Shown in pieces: positions 7,676 to 15,504 of a stretch of DNA of 26,821 nucleotides (its first letter is position 1; every line of letters starts with the position of its first letter). Where the stretch lies: positions 1-26,821 of the forward strand of contig JAEXHR010000144.1 in the NCBI GenBank assembly GCA_023449855.1, read 5' to 3'. The DNA is from Pseudomonadota bacterium (lineage in GTDB: Bacteria; Pseudomonadota; Alphaproteobacteria; Rhizobiales; Xanthobacteraceae). The position numbers and the translations under genes were made by a program. The notes under the pieces were generated by a model that made no database searches, was not told the origin of the DNA, and worked only from the letters and a program-made list of their open reading frames with translations.

Positions 7676-8222
7676 GTCGGAAAGCTATCATGTAACAGAG
7701 CGGAAGGGTGAATCTGGCACCTGTCCCCAGGGTTCAAGCCGAGCACGACCGGATCATCAGAAATCGTCTCACAAAGCGTTCGCCAGACGTCTTCAGCTTG
7801 TTGGAAGGTCGATGTTCGGGAAGCATTCGTCGGCACGCAGTGGCCTGGTGCCTTCATGGCACCGGAAACGGTCGACGACGCCCTGAAAGAGATCGGCCCA
7901 TTTGGGGGAGGTCTCTCTAACGTCTGCCGGGAGGTCCAATAGGGCTGCATTTATCATGACCCGGATATGCGCCTGTAACGCTGTTGCGAAGGTATAAAAA
8001 CTATAGCGACAGGGTATTGGGAAATCAGGCCGGCCTGGCGTTATAGTTCACGTGCAATCATCACGTTTCATTATGAGCGAGATCATAGCTATTTGGATAG
8101 AGCATTCGGTGCTTTAAGTTTCAGTCAATCGGTCCCGTTCGGCAGTAGCGCGTGCGAAGATCTTGTATGAGACGCTGAACTGAAGCCGGTTCCGATCTGT
8201 CGTGCCAAGAAAGGGATTCGTT
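7676..8222. other. 547-bp divergent spacer; promoters expected, one doubtful small ORF
   Basis: This stretch separates the YeeE-type transporter (minus) from the Moco oxidoreductase (plus), so it should hold both promoters. Its 7960-8200 half is AT-richer than its surroundings and contains two near copies of TCACGT around 8047-8066. In the other half, both strands show short uninterrupted frames without recognisable family features (see the 54-residue minus-strand candidate at 7793-7957). No terminator, tRNA or insertion-sequence end was seen. Confidence 0.4.
7793..7957 (-). CDS. Doubtful small ORF, 54 residues
   Basis: A minus-strand frame starts ATG at 7957 (MINAALLDLPADVRETSPKW) and ends TGA at 7793. 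The amino-acid composition is protein-like, but no family is recognised and the ribosome binding site is weak. An equally long frame on the plus strand overlaps it (containing FVGTQWPGAFMAPETVDDAL, without a usable start), so at most one is likely real. It may be a degenerate remnant of a longer gene. Confidence 0.2.
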   Translation of the reverse strand: MINAALLDLPADVRETSPKWADLFQGVVDRFRCHEGTRPLRADECFPNIDLPTS

Positions 8223-8828
8223 ATGGTCACCAGAGGATTCAGCGGCCGCGGCTCGGGCGGCGACCAATCAAAGCGGATCCCGCCAGGTCAGCATCTCGTT
8301 GAGAATTTTCCCGTCCTGTCAGCCGGACCCACGCCGAACGTGGAGCCCGCCGATTGGAAATTTACCGTTAAGGTCGGCCCGAAGCCCGTCAAAGTGTGGA
8401 CTTGGAGCGAATTCAACGCACTTCCGAAGACCAAGGTGACCCGAGACATTCACTGCGTCACCTCCTGGTCCAAACTGGACACCGCCTGGGAGGGCGTACT
8501 CATCGAAGACATCCTCGCAGATGCAGGGCTCGATCGACCCACCGATTTCGTCTTGGCGCACAGCTACGATGGCTATTCGACAAATGTCCCGCTGGCGGAT
8601 CTGCTGTCAGGGAAAGCGATGGTCGCCCTCAACTATGCGGGCAAGCCGCTTCCCCGCGATCATGGAGGGCCGGCGCGTCTTCTAGTTCCGCACCTCTACT
8701 TCTGGAAGTCCGCCAAATGGGTGAATGCGCTGCAGTTCACGACGCGTGACGAGGCCGGCTTCTGGGAGCTGCGCGGCTATCACATCTACGGCGATCCATG
8801 GCGCGAGCAGCGATACACCAATGACTGA
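8223..8828 (+). CDS. Sulfite-oxidase-like molybdopterin oxidoreductase, cytosolic
   Basis: The 201-residue protein is a single oxidoreductase molybdopterin-binding domain (sulfite oxidase / MsrP type). The segment VTRDIHCVTSWSKLDTAWEGV supplies the cysteine (C78) expected to ligate the Mo, and HSYDGYSTNVPL, DHGGPARLLVPHLYFWKSAKW and GYHIYGDPW match conserved parts of the pocket. No Tat signal peptide and no dimerisation or heme domain are present, so it should act in the cytosol. ATG at 8223 is preferred over an in-frame GTG at 8202, because AAAGGGA lies eight bases before the ATG. Its last codons overlap the next gene by eight bases, which ties it to the FAD reductase as an electron donor or acceptor. 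The substrate (sulfite, sulfoxide, nitrate-like oxides) cannot be read from sequence. Confidence 0.85.
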   Translation: MVTRGFSGRGSGGDQSKRIPPGQHLVENFPVLSAGPTPNVEPADWKFTVKVGPKPVKVWTWSEFNALPKTKVTRDIHCVTSWSKLDTAWEGVLIEDILADAGLDRPTDFVLAHSYDGYSTNVPLADLLSGKAMVALNYAGKPLPRDHGGPARLLVPHLYFWKSAKWVNALQFTTRDEAGFWELRGYHIYGDPWREQRYTND

Positions 8829-9567
8829 ATACGGGGCGCAGATCGTGTCGTGGCAGTCATGCGTGATCGACGAGATCGTCCAGCAGACACCGAGCATCAA
8901 GAGCTTTTTCCTGCGGTTGAGCAAACCGTTTGCGCACATCGCAGGTCAGCACGTCGATGTCCGGCTGACCGCACCGAATGGCTACAGTGCGATGCGCAGC
9001 TACTCGATCGCGTCGTCGACAGCCTCGTCTCCAATCATCGAGCTGGCCATTGAGCGCCTGCCGGATGGCGAAGTTTCGTCCTTCTTTCACGATATCGCGG
9101 CGATCGGCGACGAAATCGAGCTTCGTGGTCCGCTCGGCGGCCATTTCCTGTGGCCCGAGCCAGCCTTAGACGCCGTGCTGCTGATCGGGGCAGGCTCCGG
9201 CCTCGCGCCGTTGATGGCAATGATCAGGCAACGCCGCGCACTAAAACCGGCCGTGCCAACAGCGCTACTCCTGTCCGCACGGACGGCGGAGGACGTTCTC
9301 TTTTCAGAAGAGCTTCATTCGATCGAAATCGGCGACGCGGCGTTCGTCTTGGCACTGGCGATTACGCGAGAGAGCCCGATCCGCGACTCGGACTTCGGGC
9401 GACGGATCGATAGCGTGATGGTCCAAGAAATTGTGGCCCGGCTTCACCGAAGGCCCACACAAGTTTTCGTTTGCGGGTCCAACGGTTTCGTCAACATCGC
9501 GACCGAAGGCGCGCTGCTGGCAGGATTAGACGCCTCCATTATCAAAACCGAGCGCTACGGTGGCTAG
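8821..9567 (+). CDS. FAD/NAD(P)H ferredoxin-reductase-type oxidoreductase
   Basis: The 248-residue protein contains the FNR-like FAD domain with the RSYSIASS motif, a nucleotide domain with LLIGAGSGLAPLMAMIRQ, the later VFVCGSNGFV motif and the C-terminal IKTERYGG tail. It has no 2Fe-2S domain, unlike phenol- or vanillate-type reductases. It should move electrons between NAD(P)H and a partner. The ATG at 8821 overlaps the end of the Moco gene, so the two are translationally coupled, and the sulfite-oxidase-like protein is the obvious partner. The frame is open further upstream, but that part runs inside the Moco gene. Confidence 0.85.
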   Translation: MTEYGAQIVSWQSCVIDEIVQQTPSIKSFFLRLSKPFAHIAGQHVDVRLTAPNGYSAMRSYSIASSTASSPIIELAIERLPDGEVSSFFHDIAAIGDEIELRGPLGGHFLWPEPALDAVLLIGAGSGLAPLMAMIRQRRALKPAVPTALLLSARTAEDVLFSEELHSIEIGDAAFVLALAITRESPIRDSDFGRRIDSVMVQEIVARLHRRPTQVFVCGSNGFVNIATEGALLAGLDASIIKTERYGG

Positions 9568-9633
9568 CCGCGCAAGCCGCCTCTCGTCCCGCCGATCGCG
9601 GATGTGCAGCGCAGCAATAGTTTGGAGATCAGT

Positions 9634-10899
9634 ATGAGCCGCTTTGCCGAACCCGTCTTCATCGCCGCCGGCCTTCGGACGCCCTTCGGTCGAGGTGGAG
9701 GAGCGTTGGCCGCTTACGATGCCGTCTCGTTATCCGTGCCTGTTGTACAGGCGATGGCGGCGCAGGCGGAGCCCGATCTCCTCGTCTGGGGAACCGTGAT
9801 CCCGAATTTGGGGTGGAGCAATATTGCTCGCGAAACCTGGCTTGACGCCAAGCTCAATCCGACTGTTCCGGCGTTCTCCGTTGTCCTGGCATGCTCGACA
9901 AGCATGACGGCGACTTTCGCTGCAGCAGGGATGCTGGGCGCTGGAACCGATCTCACTATGGTCGGCGGGTCCGAAGTCATGAGCAGGCCGTCAATCGCCC
10001 TGACGGCTGATGCGTCAAAGCGGCTCACTGACCTCTTCGCGCAGGATGCGACGGCCGCGCTTGCCGCTCTCCAGTCCCTTACCCCTCGCGATTACGCGCT
10101 CCCTACAAAGGGCTGGGCCAACCGGATCACCGGAAGGACGATGGGTGATCATATGGAGGAGACCGCCAAGGCTTGGCGGATTTCGCGCGAGGCGCAGGAT
10201 GATTGGGCCCTTAAGAGCCATCAGCGGGCAGTCGCTGGTTGGGAACGTGGCTTTTTCGATGACCTCGTGATTTCGCTGCCTGAGCTGGCGCGCGATGCCA
10301 ACCCACGCGCCGATACGTCGGCCGAGCGGCTCGCGGCACTCAAGCCCGCCTTCGATCGTGATAGTGGGAAGGGAACTCTGACTGCCGGCAACAGCTCACC
10401 GATTACCGATGGAGCCGCCGGGTGCTGGGTCGCCACAGAGGCGGGCGTAGCACGACTGCCGCGGGGCACCCCCTTTGCGCGGCTCATCGACTACGAGGTG
10501 TCGGCCGTCGATTTCCACACCGAGGGCCTGCTAATGGCGCCCTCCTATAGCATTCCGCGCCTTCTTGCGCGGCATCAACTTAGCTTTTCCGACATCGCAC
10601 TCTGGGAAATCCACGAAGCCTTCGCAGCACAGGTCCTCGCAAACGTTGCAGCTATTACCGATCAGGAGTGGGTGCGCGGAACAGCCGGTGTCCCGGCGGC
10701 CATGGGCGACTTCGACTGGGACCGCGTCAATCCCAACGGGGGCTCGGTAGCCATAGGTCATCCGTTCGGTGCCACAGGCGCGCGCGACCTCAGCCAAGCG
10801 GTGAAGGAACTTTGGGCCATGCCGCCCGGATCGCGGGGAATCGTCAGCGTCTGTGCCGACGGTGGTCAAGGTACAGTAGCGCTTCTCGAACGCCCCTGA
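9634..10899 (+). CDS. Thiolase (acetyl-CoA acetyltransferase / 3-ketoacyl-CoA thiolase)
   Basis: The 421-residue enzyme has the full thiolase pattern. C87 in VVLACSTSMTA is the acyl-accepting cysteine, His in WEIHEAFAAQVL (around 327) and His in AIGHPFGATGAR (around 376) form the active site, and the final cysteine sits in CADGGQGTVALLE (around 407). The usual C-x-GGGxG is slightly altered to C-A-DGGQG. It cleaves or forms 3-ketoacyl-CoA, as in beta-oxidation or acetoacetyl-CoA metabolism. ATG at 9634 is chosen for GGAG six bases upstream; the frame is open to 9604. It lies 66 bases after the reductase. No partner hydratase or dehydrogenase is adjacent, so its pathway is unclear. Confidence 0.88.
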   Translation: MSRFAEPVFIAAGLRTPFGRGGGALAAYDAVSLSVPVVQAMAAQAEPDLLVWGTVIPNLGWSNIARETWLDAKLNPTVPAFSVVLACSTSMTATFAAAGMLGAGTDLTMVGGSEVMSRPSIALTADASKRLTDLFAQDATAALAALQSLTPRDYALPTKGWANRITGRTMGDHMEETAKAWRISREAQDDWALKSHQRAVAGWERGFFDDLVISLPELARDANPRADTSAERLAALKPAFDRDSGKGTLTAGNSSPITDGAAGCWVATEAGVARLPRGTPFARLIDYEVSAVDFHTEGLLMAPSYSIPRLLARHQLSFSDIALWEIHEAFAAQVLANVAAITDQEWVRGTAGVPAAMGDFDWDRVNPNGGSVAIGHPFGATGARDLSQAVKELWAMPPGSRGIVSVCADGGQGTVALLERP

Positions 10900-10914
10900 T
10901 CGGAGATCAACCAA

Positions 10915-11094
10915 ATGAAAGGTGTCCGCATCCACGCGCTTGCTGAGGGAACGAGCATTCCCATCAACCGTGCAGCGGGCCTGGTCGACAGGACGAATTA
11001 CCAGGGTGCGCGCCAAGTTACCGTCGCCTCAAGCAGGGCGGTGCGCGTCGCGGTTGAGTGCACATCCCCCCTTTTTGATGGCCGCAGCCCATGA
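10915..11094 (+). CDS. Short ORF of unknown function, 59 residues (possibly truncated gene)
   Basis: ATG at 10915 has GGAG about eight bases upstream and follows the thiolase stop by 15 bases. The product begins MKGVRIHALAEGTSIPINRA and ends at a TGA at 11092-11094. The first residues look like the start of a medium-chain dehydrogenase (MKAVRIH-type), but the rest does not continue that family, and no domain is recognised. It may be the remains of a gene cut by a deletion, or a small unknown protein in the operon. Confidence 0.4.
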   Translation: MKGVRIHALAEGTSIPINRAAGLVDRTNYQGARQVTVASSRAVRVAVECTSPLFDGRSP

Positions 11095-11152
11095 GCCCGG
11101 GCCAGACAGCCCGCAAACTACACCCCGTAAGGAAATACGAGAGGATATTCAG

Positions 11153-11434
11153 TTGGTCATCGCAGTCTGGAAAGACACCACCATCGCCACAAGCGAGGAG
11201 ACAGTCGTCTTCGAAGGAAACCACTACTTCCCACCTTCCGCTGTCGACCGGACCCTGCTCGAGGCGAGTGCGCACACGTCCGTCTGTCCGATCAAGGGCA
11301 CAGCACGATACTTCAATATCCGCGTTGGCGACGCGCTCAACGCCAACGCGGCCTGGACCTATCCCGAGCCAAATCCGGTCGCAGAGACTATCCGGGATCA
11401 CATCGCCTTCTGGAAAGGCGTGAAGGTTGCATAG
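11153..11434 (+). CDS. DUF427 domain protein
   Basis: The 93-residue product carries the complete DUF427 pattern: an AVWKDTTIATSEETVVFEGNHYFPP strand-turn region, SVCPIKGTARYFNIRV, and a final WTYPEPNPVAETIRDHIAFW helix. Members are small cytosolic single-domain proteins of unknown activity with a beta-barrel-like fold. A TTG at 11153 is chosen as start because GAGG lies eight bases before it and it yields the family's normal length. The frame is open much further upstream, but that part has no family similarity and overlaps the 59-residue ORF. It is twelve bases from argS, so the two are probably on one message. Confidence 0.8.
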   Translation: MVIAVWKDTTIATSEETVVFEGNHYFPPSAVDRTLLEASAHTSVCPIKGTARYFNIRVGDALNANAAWTYPEPNPVAETIRDHIAFWKGVKVA

Positions 11435-11446
11435 CAGCCGAGACAG

Positions 11447-13201
11447 ATGGCTCCGCTGATGGCCGCGCCGCTTCACACTCGCTTTCTCGATCATCTGGCG
11501 CGCGGAATCGAAGCCCTGCAGTCGTCGGGGGACCTTCCAGCCGGCATCGAGCCGAATGGACTGACCGTGGAACGGCCGCACGACCCAGCGCATGGCGATC
11601 TATCGACTAACGCGGCGATGGTATTGGCAAACCTCGCCGGCGCTCAACCGCGCCCAATTGCCGAGAAGCTGGCGGAATGGCTGGCCACTCTGGATGAGGT
11701 CGCAGAGGCGACAGTTGCAGGCCCGGGCTTCATAAACCTTCGGCTGACCGACCAGGCCTGGCGAGATGAACTGGCGGTCATCGCGGAGCAGATGGATCGC
11801 TATGGGAGATCGGCGCTCGGCGCCGGTAGGACAGTGAACATCGAGTTCGTCTCCGCCAACCCGACCGGTCCGATGCACATGGGGCACTGCCGCGGGGCGG
11901 TGGTCGGAGATGCGCTCGCCAACCTGCTCGCGTTCTCCGGCCACCGCGTCATACGCGAATACTACGTCAACGACGCCGGCGGGCAGGTCGACATTCTCGC
12001 TCGCTCGGCACACCACAGATATCGCGAAGCGCTGGGCGAAAGCGTCGGCGAGATACCGGAAGGCCTGTATCCCGGCGACTATATGAAGCCGGTCGGTGAG
12101 GCGCTGGCAGTCGAATTCAGTGACCGCTATGTCGACGCCCCGGAGACGGCCTGGCTGGCGATTTTTCGCGCGCGGACCGTCGCCGCGATGATGGAGATGA
12201 TCCGCGAGGACCTGTCACTGCTCGGGATACGTCACGATCGCTTCTCGTCGGAGGCGAGTCTCGTCGCTGCTGGAAAGCCCGACGCCGCCGAGGCTTGGCT
12301 GCGCGAGCGCGATCTCGTCTATAACGGCGTCCTCGAGCCGCCGAAGGGCGAAGTGCCTGAAGACTGGGCACCGGTCGAGCTTTCGCTATTCCGGTCGACG
12401 AAATTTGGTGACGATCAGGATCGCCCTATCCGTAAACCGGACGGGAGCTGGACCTATTTCGGTGTGGATCTTGCCTACCACTTCGAGAAAGCGCGCGATG
12501 CCGACGAGTTGATCGACATCTGGGGCGCAGACCATGGTGGAACCGTGAAGCGCATCGTCGCGGCGGCCGACGCCCTGACCGAGGGCCGCAAGCGGTTCGA
12601 CGTCAAGTTGGTACAGATCGTACGGCTCTTGCGTGCAGGCGAGCCGGTCAAAATGTCCAAGCGCGCAGGCACGTTCGTCACGTTAGCCGATGTCATCCGG
12701 GAGGTCGGAAAGGACGTCGTTCGGTTCATGATGCTGACCCGCAAGCCGGAAGCGCACATGGAATTCGACTTCGCAACGGTGGTGGAGGCTTCGAAGAGCA
12801 ATCCGGTCTTCTATGTCCAATACGCCCATGCGCGCATCTGCTCACTTGCGAGCCGCGCGGCCGAGTTTGGCATCGGCCTAGAGGACGAAGCCGATCTTAC
12901 TCTCCTGGACAGTTCGAGCCTCACTCTCGTGAAGCGTGCGGCAGAATTCCCACGCGTCGTCGAGGCCGCTGCCGCAGCGCGCGAGCCGCACCGGATCGCC
13001 TTCTTCCTCGAGGCGCTGGCGTCCGAGTTCCACACACTCTGGAACATGGGAAATGACGACCCGACGCGGCGATTCCTCTATCCGGACAACGCGCCACTTA
13101 GCCGATCTCGATTGTTCCTGGCGGCCGCAATCGGACAGGTCATCCGGAATGGCCTGGGACTAATGGGGGTTGAACCGAAGCATCAGCTGGAAAGGGCCTA
13201 G
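11447..13201 (+). CDS. argS: Arginine--tRNA ligase
   Basis: The 584-residue class I aminoacyl-tRNA synthetase charges tRNA-Arg. The N-terminal Add-1 domain (about 1-120) is followed by FVSANPTGPMHMGHCRGAVVGD, with the HIGH-type motif HMGH at 144-147, REYYVNDAGGQ, IWGADHGGTVKRI and the KMSKR loop around 402. A helical anticodon-binding DALR domain ends near VEPKHQLERA. Length is normal for alphaproteobacterial ArgS. ATG at 11447 is used; a second in-frame ATG at 11459 is possible, since the ribosome binding site is weak. The context is unusual for an essential housekeeping gene: it follows DUF427 by twelve bases, at the end of a redox/thiolase run in a region rich in mobile elements. It may be the only copy or an extra one. 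Confidence 0.95.
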   Translation: MAPLMAAPLHTRFLDHLARGIEALQSSGDLPAGIEPNGLTVERPHDPAHGDLSTNAAMVLANLAGAQPRPIAEKLAEWLATLDEVAEATVAGPGFINLRLTDQAWRDELAVIAEQMDRYGRSALGAGRTVNIEFVSANPTGPMHMGHCRGAVVGDALANLLAFSGHRVIREYYVNDAGGQVDILARSAHHRYREALGESVGEIPEGLYPGDYMKPVGEALAVEFSDRYVDAPETAWLAIFRARTVAAMMEMIREDLSLLGIRHDRFSSEASLVAAGKPDAAEAWLRERDLVYNGVLEPPKGEVPEDWAPVELSLFRSTKFGDDQDRPIRKPDGSWTYFGVDLAYHFEKARDADELIDIWGADHGGTVKRIVAAADALTEGRKRFDVKLVQIVRLLRAGEPVKMSKRAGTFVTLADVIREVGKDVVRFMMLTRKPEAHMEFDFATVVEASKSNPVFYVQYAHARICSLASRAAEFGIGLEDEADLTLLDSSSLTLVKRAAEFPRVVEAAAAAREPHRIAFFLEALASEFHTLWNMGNDDPTRRFLYPDNAPLSRSRLFLAAAIGQVIRNGLGLMGVEPKHQLERA

Positions 13202-13282
13202 TCGAGTGCAGTTTCTGCCATGGGGACGCCGCTGGTGGCTCGAACACGCTGCGCGTCTGCTGAATTGAGATTGGTGGATGTG

Positions 13283-13570
13283 ATGCAGCCTACCGAGTTC
13301 GATGCAGCCTTTAGGGGGCTCCCTGAGGGATACAGTCAGGGTGTATATGAAGGCCGGCGTTTCGGCTTGACCGTACGGCGATCCGAGGACGGTCGCCGCA
13401 ACAGTCTGTTTGCCAGGGAGTTGGGCGGGACCGACATCGTCAGCTTTAACCTGTATCGGCTCTCGTCAGGAAAAATATCGCTCAAGCCGTGTGAGATGTC
13501 GACGGAAAAGGTCGTGGCGTTTGTGCTAGGCTTTCGATCAGACGGAATGGAAGGTGAATCCGGCGCCTAA
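13283..13570 (+). CDS. Conserved-looking small protein of unknown function
   Basis: About 95 residues starting MQPTEFDAAFRGLPEGYSQG. The central part GVYEGRRFGLTVRRSEDGR, the phrase LFARELGGTDIVSFNLYRL and the end KPCEMSTEKVVAFVLGF look like a complete small alpha/beta domain, and I have the impression of similar unnamed proteins in sphingomonads, but no function is established. ATG at 13283, with GGTGGA just upstream, is preferred to the frame's first possible start at 13220. It lies between argS and dps on the same strand. Confidence 0.6.
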   Translation: MQPTEFDAAFRGLPEGYSQGVYEGRRFGLTVRRSEDGRRNSLFARELGGTDIVSFNLYRLSSGKISLKPCEMSTEKVVAFVLGFRSDGMEGESGA

Positions 13571-13741
13571 CGCTCCGTGCGCGGATGCCTGTCCGTCAGC
13601 ACTGCGTGCGCCCAAGGGTATCGAAACTATAGTTGCCGGCTATTGGACTTCGCATGGCGATGAACTCATCCTCCAGACTTCGCTGCCCGCGGGTAACCGG
13701 TGCTGGCTGTCGTTTAAATCAGGATTGAGAAAGTAGAACCG

Positions 13742-14236
13742 ATGACGAAAACTGGTGCTGCCGCCCTTCCGACACCTTCCGATCTCGACGGGTGTGCAAC
13801 CATGACTGTCGCGGACGCCCTGAGGGTCATTCTGGCTGACGCCTATGCGATCTACCTGAAAACGAAGAGCTTCCACTGGCATGTCTCTGGCCCCTATTTC
13901 AGGGACTATCACCTTCTCCTTGATGAGCAGGCCGCAGAGATCCTTGCTGTCACCGACGCGATCGCCGAGCGCGCCCGGAAGACGGGCAACACGACCATTC
14001 GTTCAATAGGCGATATCGCCCGCCACCAGACGATCAAGGACAATGATGCCGAGTTCGTCACCCCGCAGGACATGCTGAGCGAGCTCCGCGCCGACAATCT
14101 CCACCTGGTCGCGTTGCTTCGTAGCGCCAAGGATGTAGCGGACGCGGCGAAGGACAATGCGACTTCGGGCCTGATCGATTCCTGGACCGACGAGGCGGAG
14201 CGCCGTGCGTGGTTCCTCTTCGAAGTCAGCCGTTAA
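13742..14236 (+). CDS. dps: Dps-family DNA-protection ferritin
   Basis: The 164-residue protein matches Dps: dodecameric mini-ferritins that oxidise ferrous iron with hydrogen peroxide and shield DNA. The inter-subunit ferroxidase ligands are visible as H45 in KSFHWHVSG, H57 and D61 in YFRDYHLLLDEQAAEI, and D72 and E76 in VTDAIAERAR. The C-terminal helix DSWTDEAERRAWFLFEVSR is typical. The N-terminus is short and weakly charged, so DNA binding through a Lys-rich tail is not evident. The ATG at 13742 follows a purine stretch AAGTAGAA, a modest ribosome binding site. It is likely induced by peroxide, but no OxyR box was recognised. Confidence 0.9.
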   Translation: MTKTGAAALPTPSDLDGCATMTVADALRVILADAYAIYLKTKSFHWHVSGPYFRDYHLLLDEQAAEILAVTDAIAERARKTGNTTIRSIGDIARHQTIKDNDAEFVTPQDMLSELRADNLHLVALLRSAKDVADAAKDNATSGLIDSWTDEAERRAWFLFEVSR

Positions 14237-14383
14237 GTCTGCGCCTCCGTCGCGACCGAAGTGCATGCCGGATCCACAGCGACGGCCCATGCCCCGTCGT
14301 TCATGCATCAGGCGCATTCCTCGTCCTGGCCCGCCGTGTATGGACGTTCGCGCGGCCGGCGAGTGATGCGGTTGCGTCCGCAT

Positions 14384-14401
14384 CGCGCCGCCGGCGGCGC
14401 G
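14384..14401. repeat. Perfect 18-bp GC palindrome upstream of gnd
   Basis: CGCGCCGCC followed by its exact reverse complement, with no loop, lies in the 217-bp gap between dps and gnd. It could form a GC-rich hairpin acting as part of a dps terminator, although no U-tract follows, or it could be a protein-binding site. In GC-rich DNA such a palindrome may also be chance. Confidence 0.35.
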
Positions 14402-14453
14402 TTGGGCGAGCCAATCCGTGCGACCGTGAATTCCTGACAGAAGGAGTAGGACA

Positions 14454-15431
14454 GTGCGTCTTGCAATGATCGGCCTCGGCCGGATGGGTGCCAATATCGC
14501 GCGTCGGCTTATGCGCGGTGGTCATGAGATCGTCGCCTTCGACCGCGACGCTGCCGCAATTGCTACGCTCGCCAGTGAAGGCGCCACCGGAGCGATTTCG
14601 CTTGAGGAAGTCGTCGCCAATCTCGGAGCCCCACGGATTTTCTGGGTGATGCTTCCGGCGGGCGTTGCCACCCAAAGCACCGTCGACGAGCTGATGGAAT
14701 TGGCGGAGCCTGGCGACATCATTATTGACGGCGGCAACAGCTTCTACAAGGACGATATCAAACGTGGTGCGACGGCAAGGGAGAAGCAGCTCCACTATGT
14801 CGATGTCGGCACGTCGGGCGGGGTGTGGGGACTCGACCGCGGCTATTGCATGATGATCGGAGGCGACCGGGAGACCGTCGACCTGCTTGATCCGATCTTC
14901 GACACGCTTTCGCCGGGTTATGGCGCGATCCCCTGCACGCCGGGGCGAAACACCCCGGGCGACCGCGCCGAGCGCGGCTATATCCACGCCGGCCCGACCG
15001 GAGCCGGCCATTTCGTCAAGATGGTCCACAATGGCATCGAATACGGCCTGATGCAGGCCTATGCCGAGGGCTTCGACATCCTCAAGAGCAAGTCTTCGGA
15101 ACGGCTCGCGCCCGAGGAACGCTTCGACATCAACCTGACTGACGTTGCCGAGGTCTGGCGTCGCGGCAGCGTGATTTCGTCGTGGCTGCTCGACCTGTGC
15201 GCGATTGGCCTCGTCAAGGATCCGATGCTTGAGCAATTCACCGGCCAGGTTTCGGATTCGGGCGAAGGCCAGTGGACGATCGACGCGGCAATGGAGGAAG
15301 CCGTCCCGGCCTATGTCCTGTCTGCGGCCTTGTTCGCACGCTATCGCAGCCGCGTCGACCACACCTTTGGTGACAAGCTTCTCTCGGCAATGCGCTTCGG
15401 CTTTGGTGGGCATGTCGAGATGCCTCAATGA
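14454..15431 (+). CDS. gnd: 6-phosphogluconate dehydrogenase, decarboxylating (short form)
   Basis: The 325-residue enzyme converts 6-phosphogluconate to ribulose 5-phosphate, CO2 and NAD(P)H. The Rossmann motif MIGLGRMGANIARRLM begins the protein. DVGTSGGVWGLDRGYCMMIGG is the substrate segment, and HFVKMVHNGIEYGLMQAYAEG holds the catalytic Lys and HN pair. The length matches the short, often NAD-preferring class (GntZ/YqeC-like) rather than the 470-residue Gnd. The GTG start at 14454 has AGAAGGAG upstream at good spacing. A HAD phosphatase gene follows 73 bases after its stop. Confidence 0.92.
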   Translation: MRLAMIGLGRMGANIARRLMRGGHEIVAFDRDAAAIATLASEGATGAISLEEVVANLGAPRIFWVMLPAGVATQSTVDELMELAEPGDIIIDGGNSFYKDDIKRGATAREKQLHYVDVGTSGGVWGLDRGYCMMIGGDRETVDLLDPIFDTLSPGYGAIPCTPGRNTPGDRAERGYIHAGPTGAGHFVKMVHNGIEYGLMQAYAEGFDILKSKSSERLAPEERFDINLTDVAEVWRRGSVISSWLLDLCAIGLVKDPMLEQFTGQVSDSGEGQWTIDAAMEEAVPAYVLSAALFARYRSRVDHTFGDKLLSAMRFGFGGHVEMPQ

Positions 15432-15504
15432 GAGGGCGCCCGCGCGCCAACAGCGCCGCCGATCCGCTTATCGCAGGCAACGGCTGCAATCGGTGAGCAT
15501 TGGC

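Noticed and set aside
11018..11593. Minus-strand frame of 191 codons opposite DUF427 and argS start
   Set aside because: It runs opposite two recognisable proteins and shows no domain.
13554..13736. 60-codon plus-strand frame just before dps
   Set aside because: It overlaps the end of the preceding gene, starts with an unsupported GTG and has no recognisable features; the dps leader is the simpler reading.
14301..15428. Long open frame (375 codons) on the minus strand opposite gnd
   Set aside because: It is the mirror of a strongly supported gene, has a composition rich in Arg, His and Asp typical of antisense frames in GC-rich DNA, and no recognisable domain.
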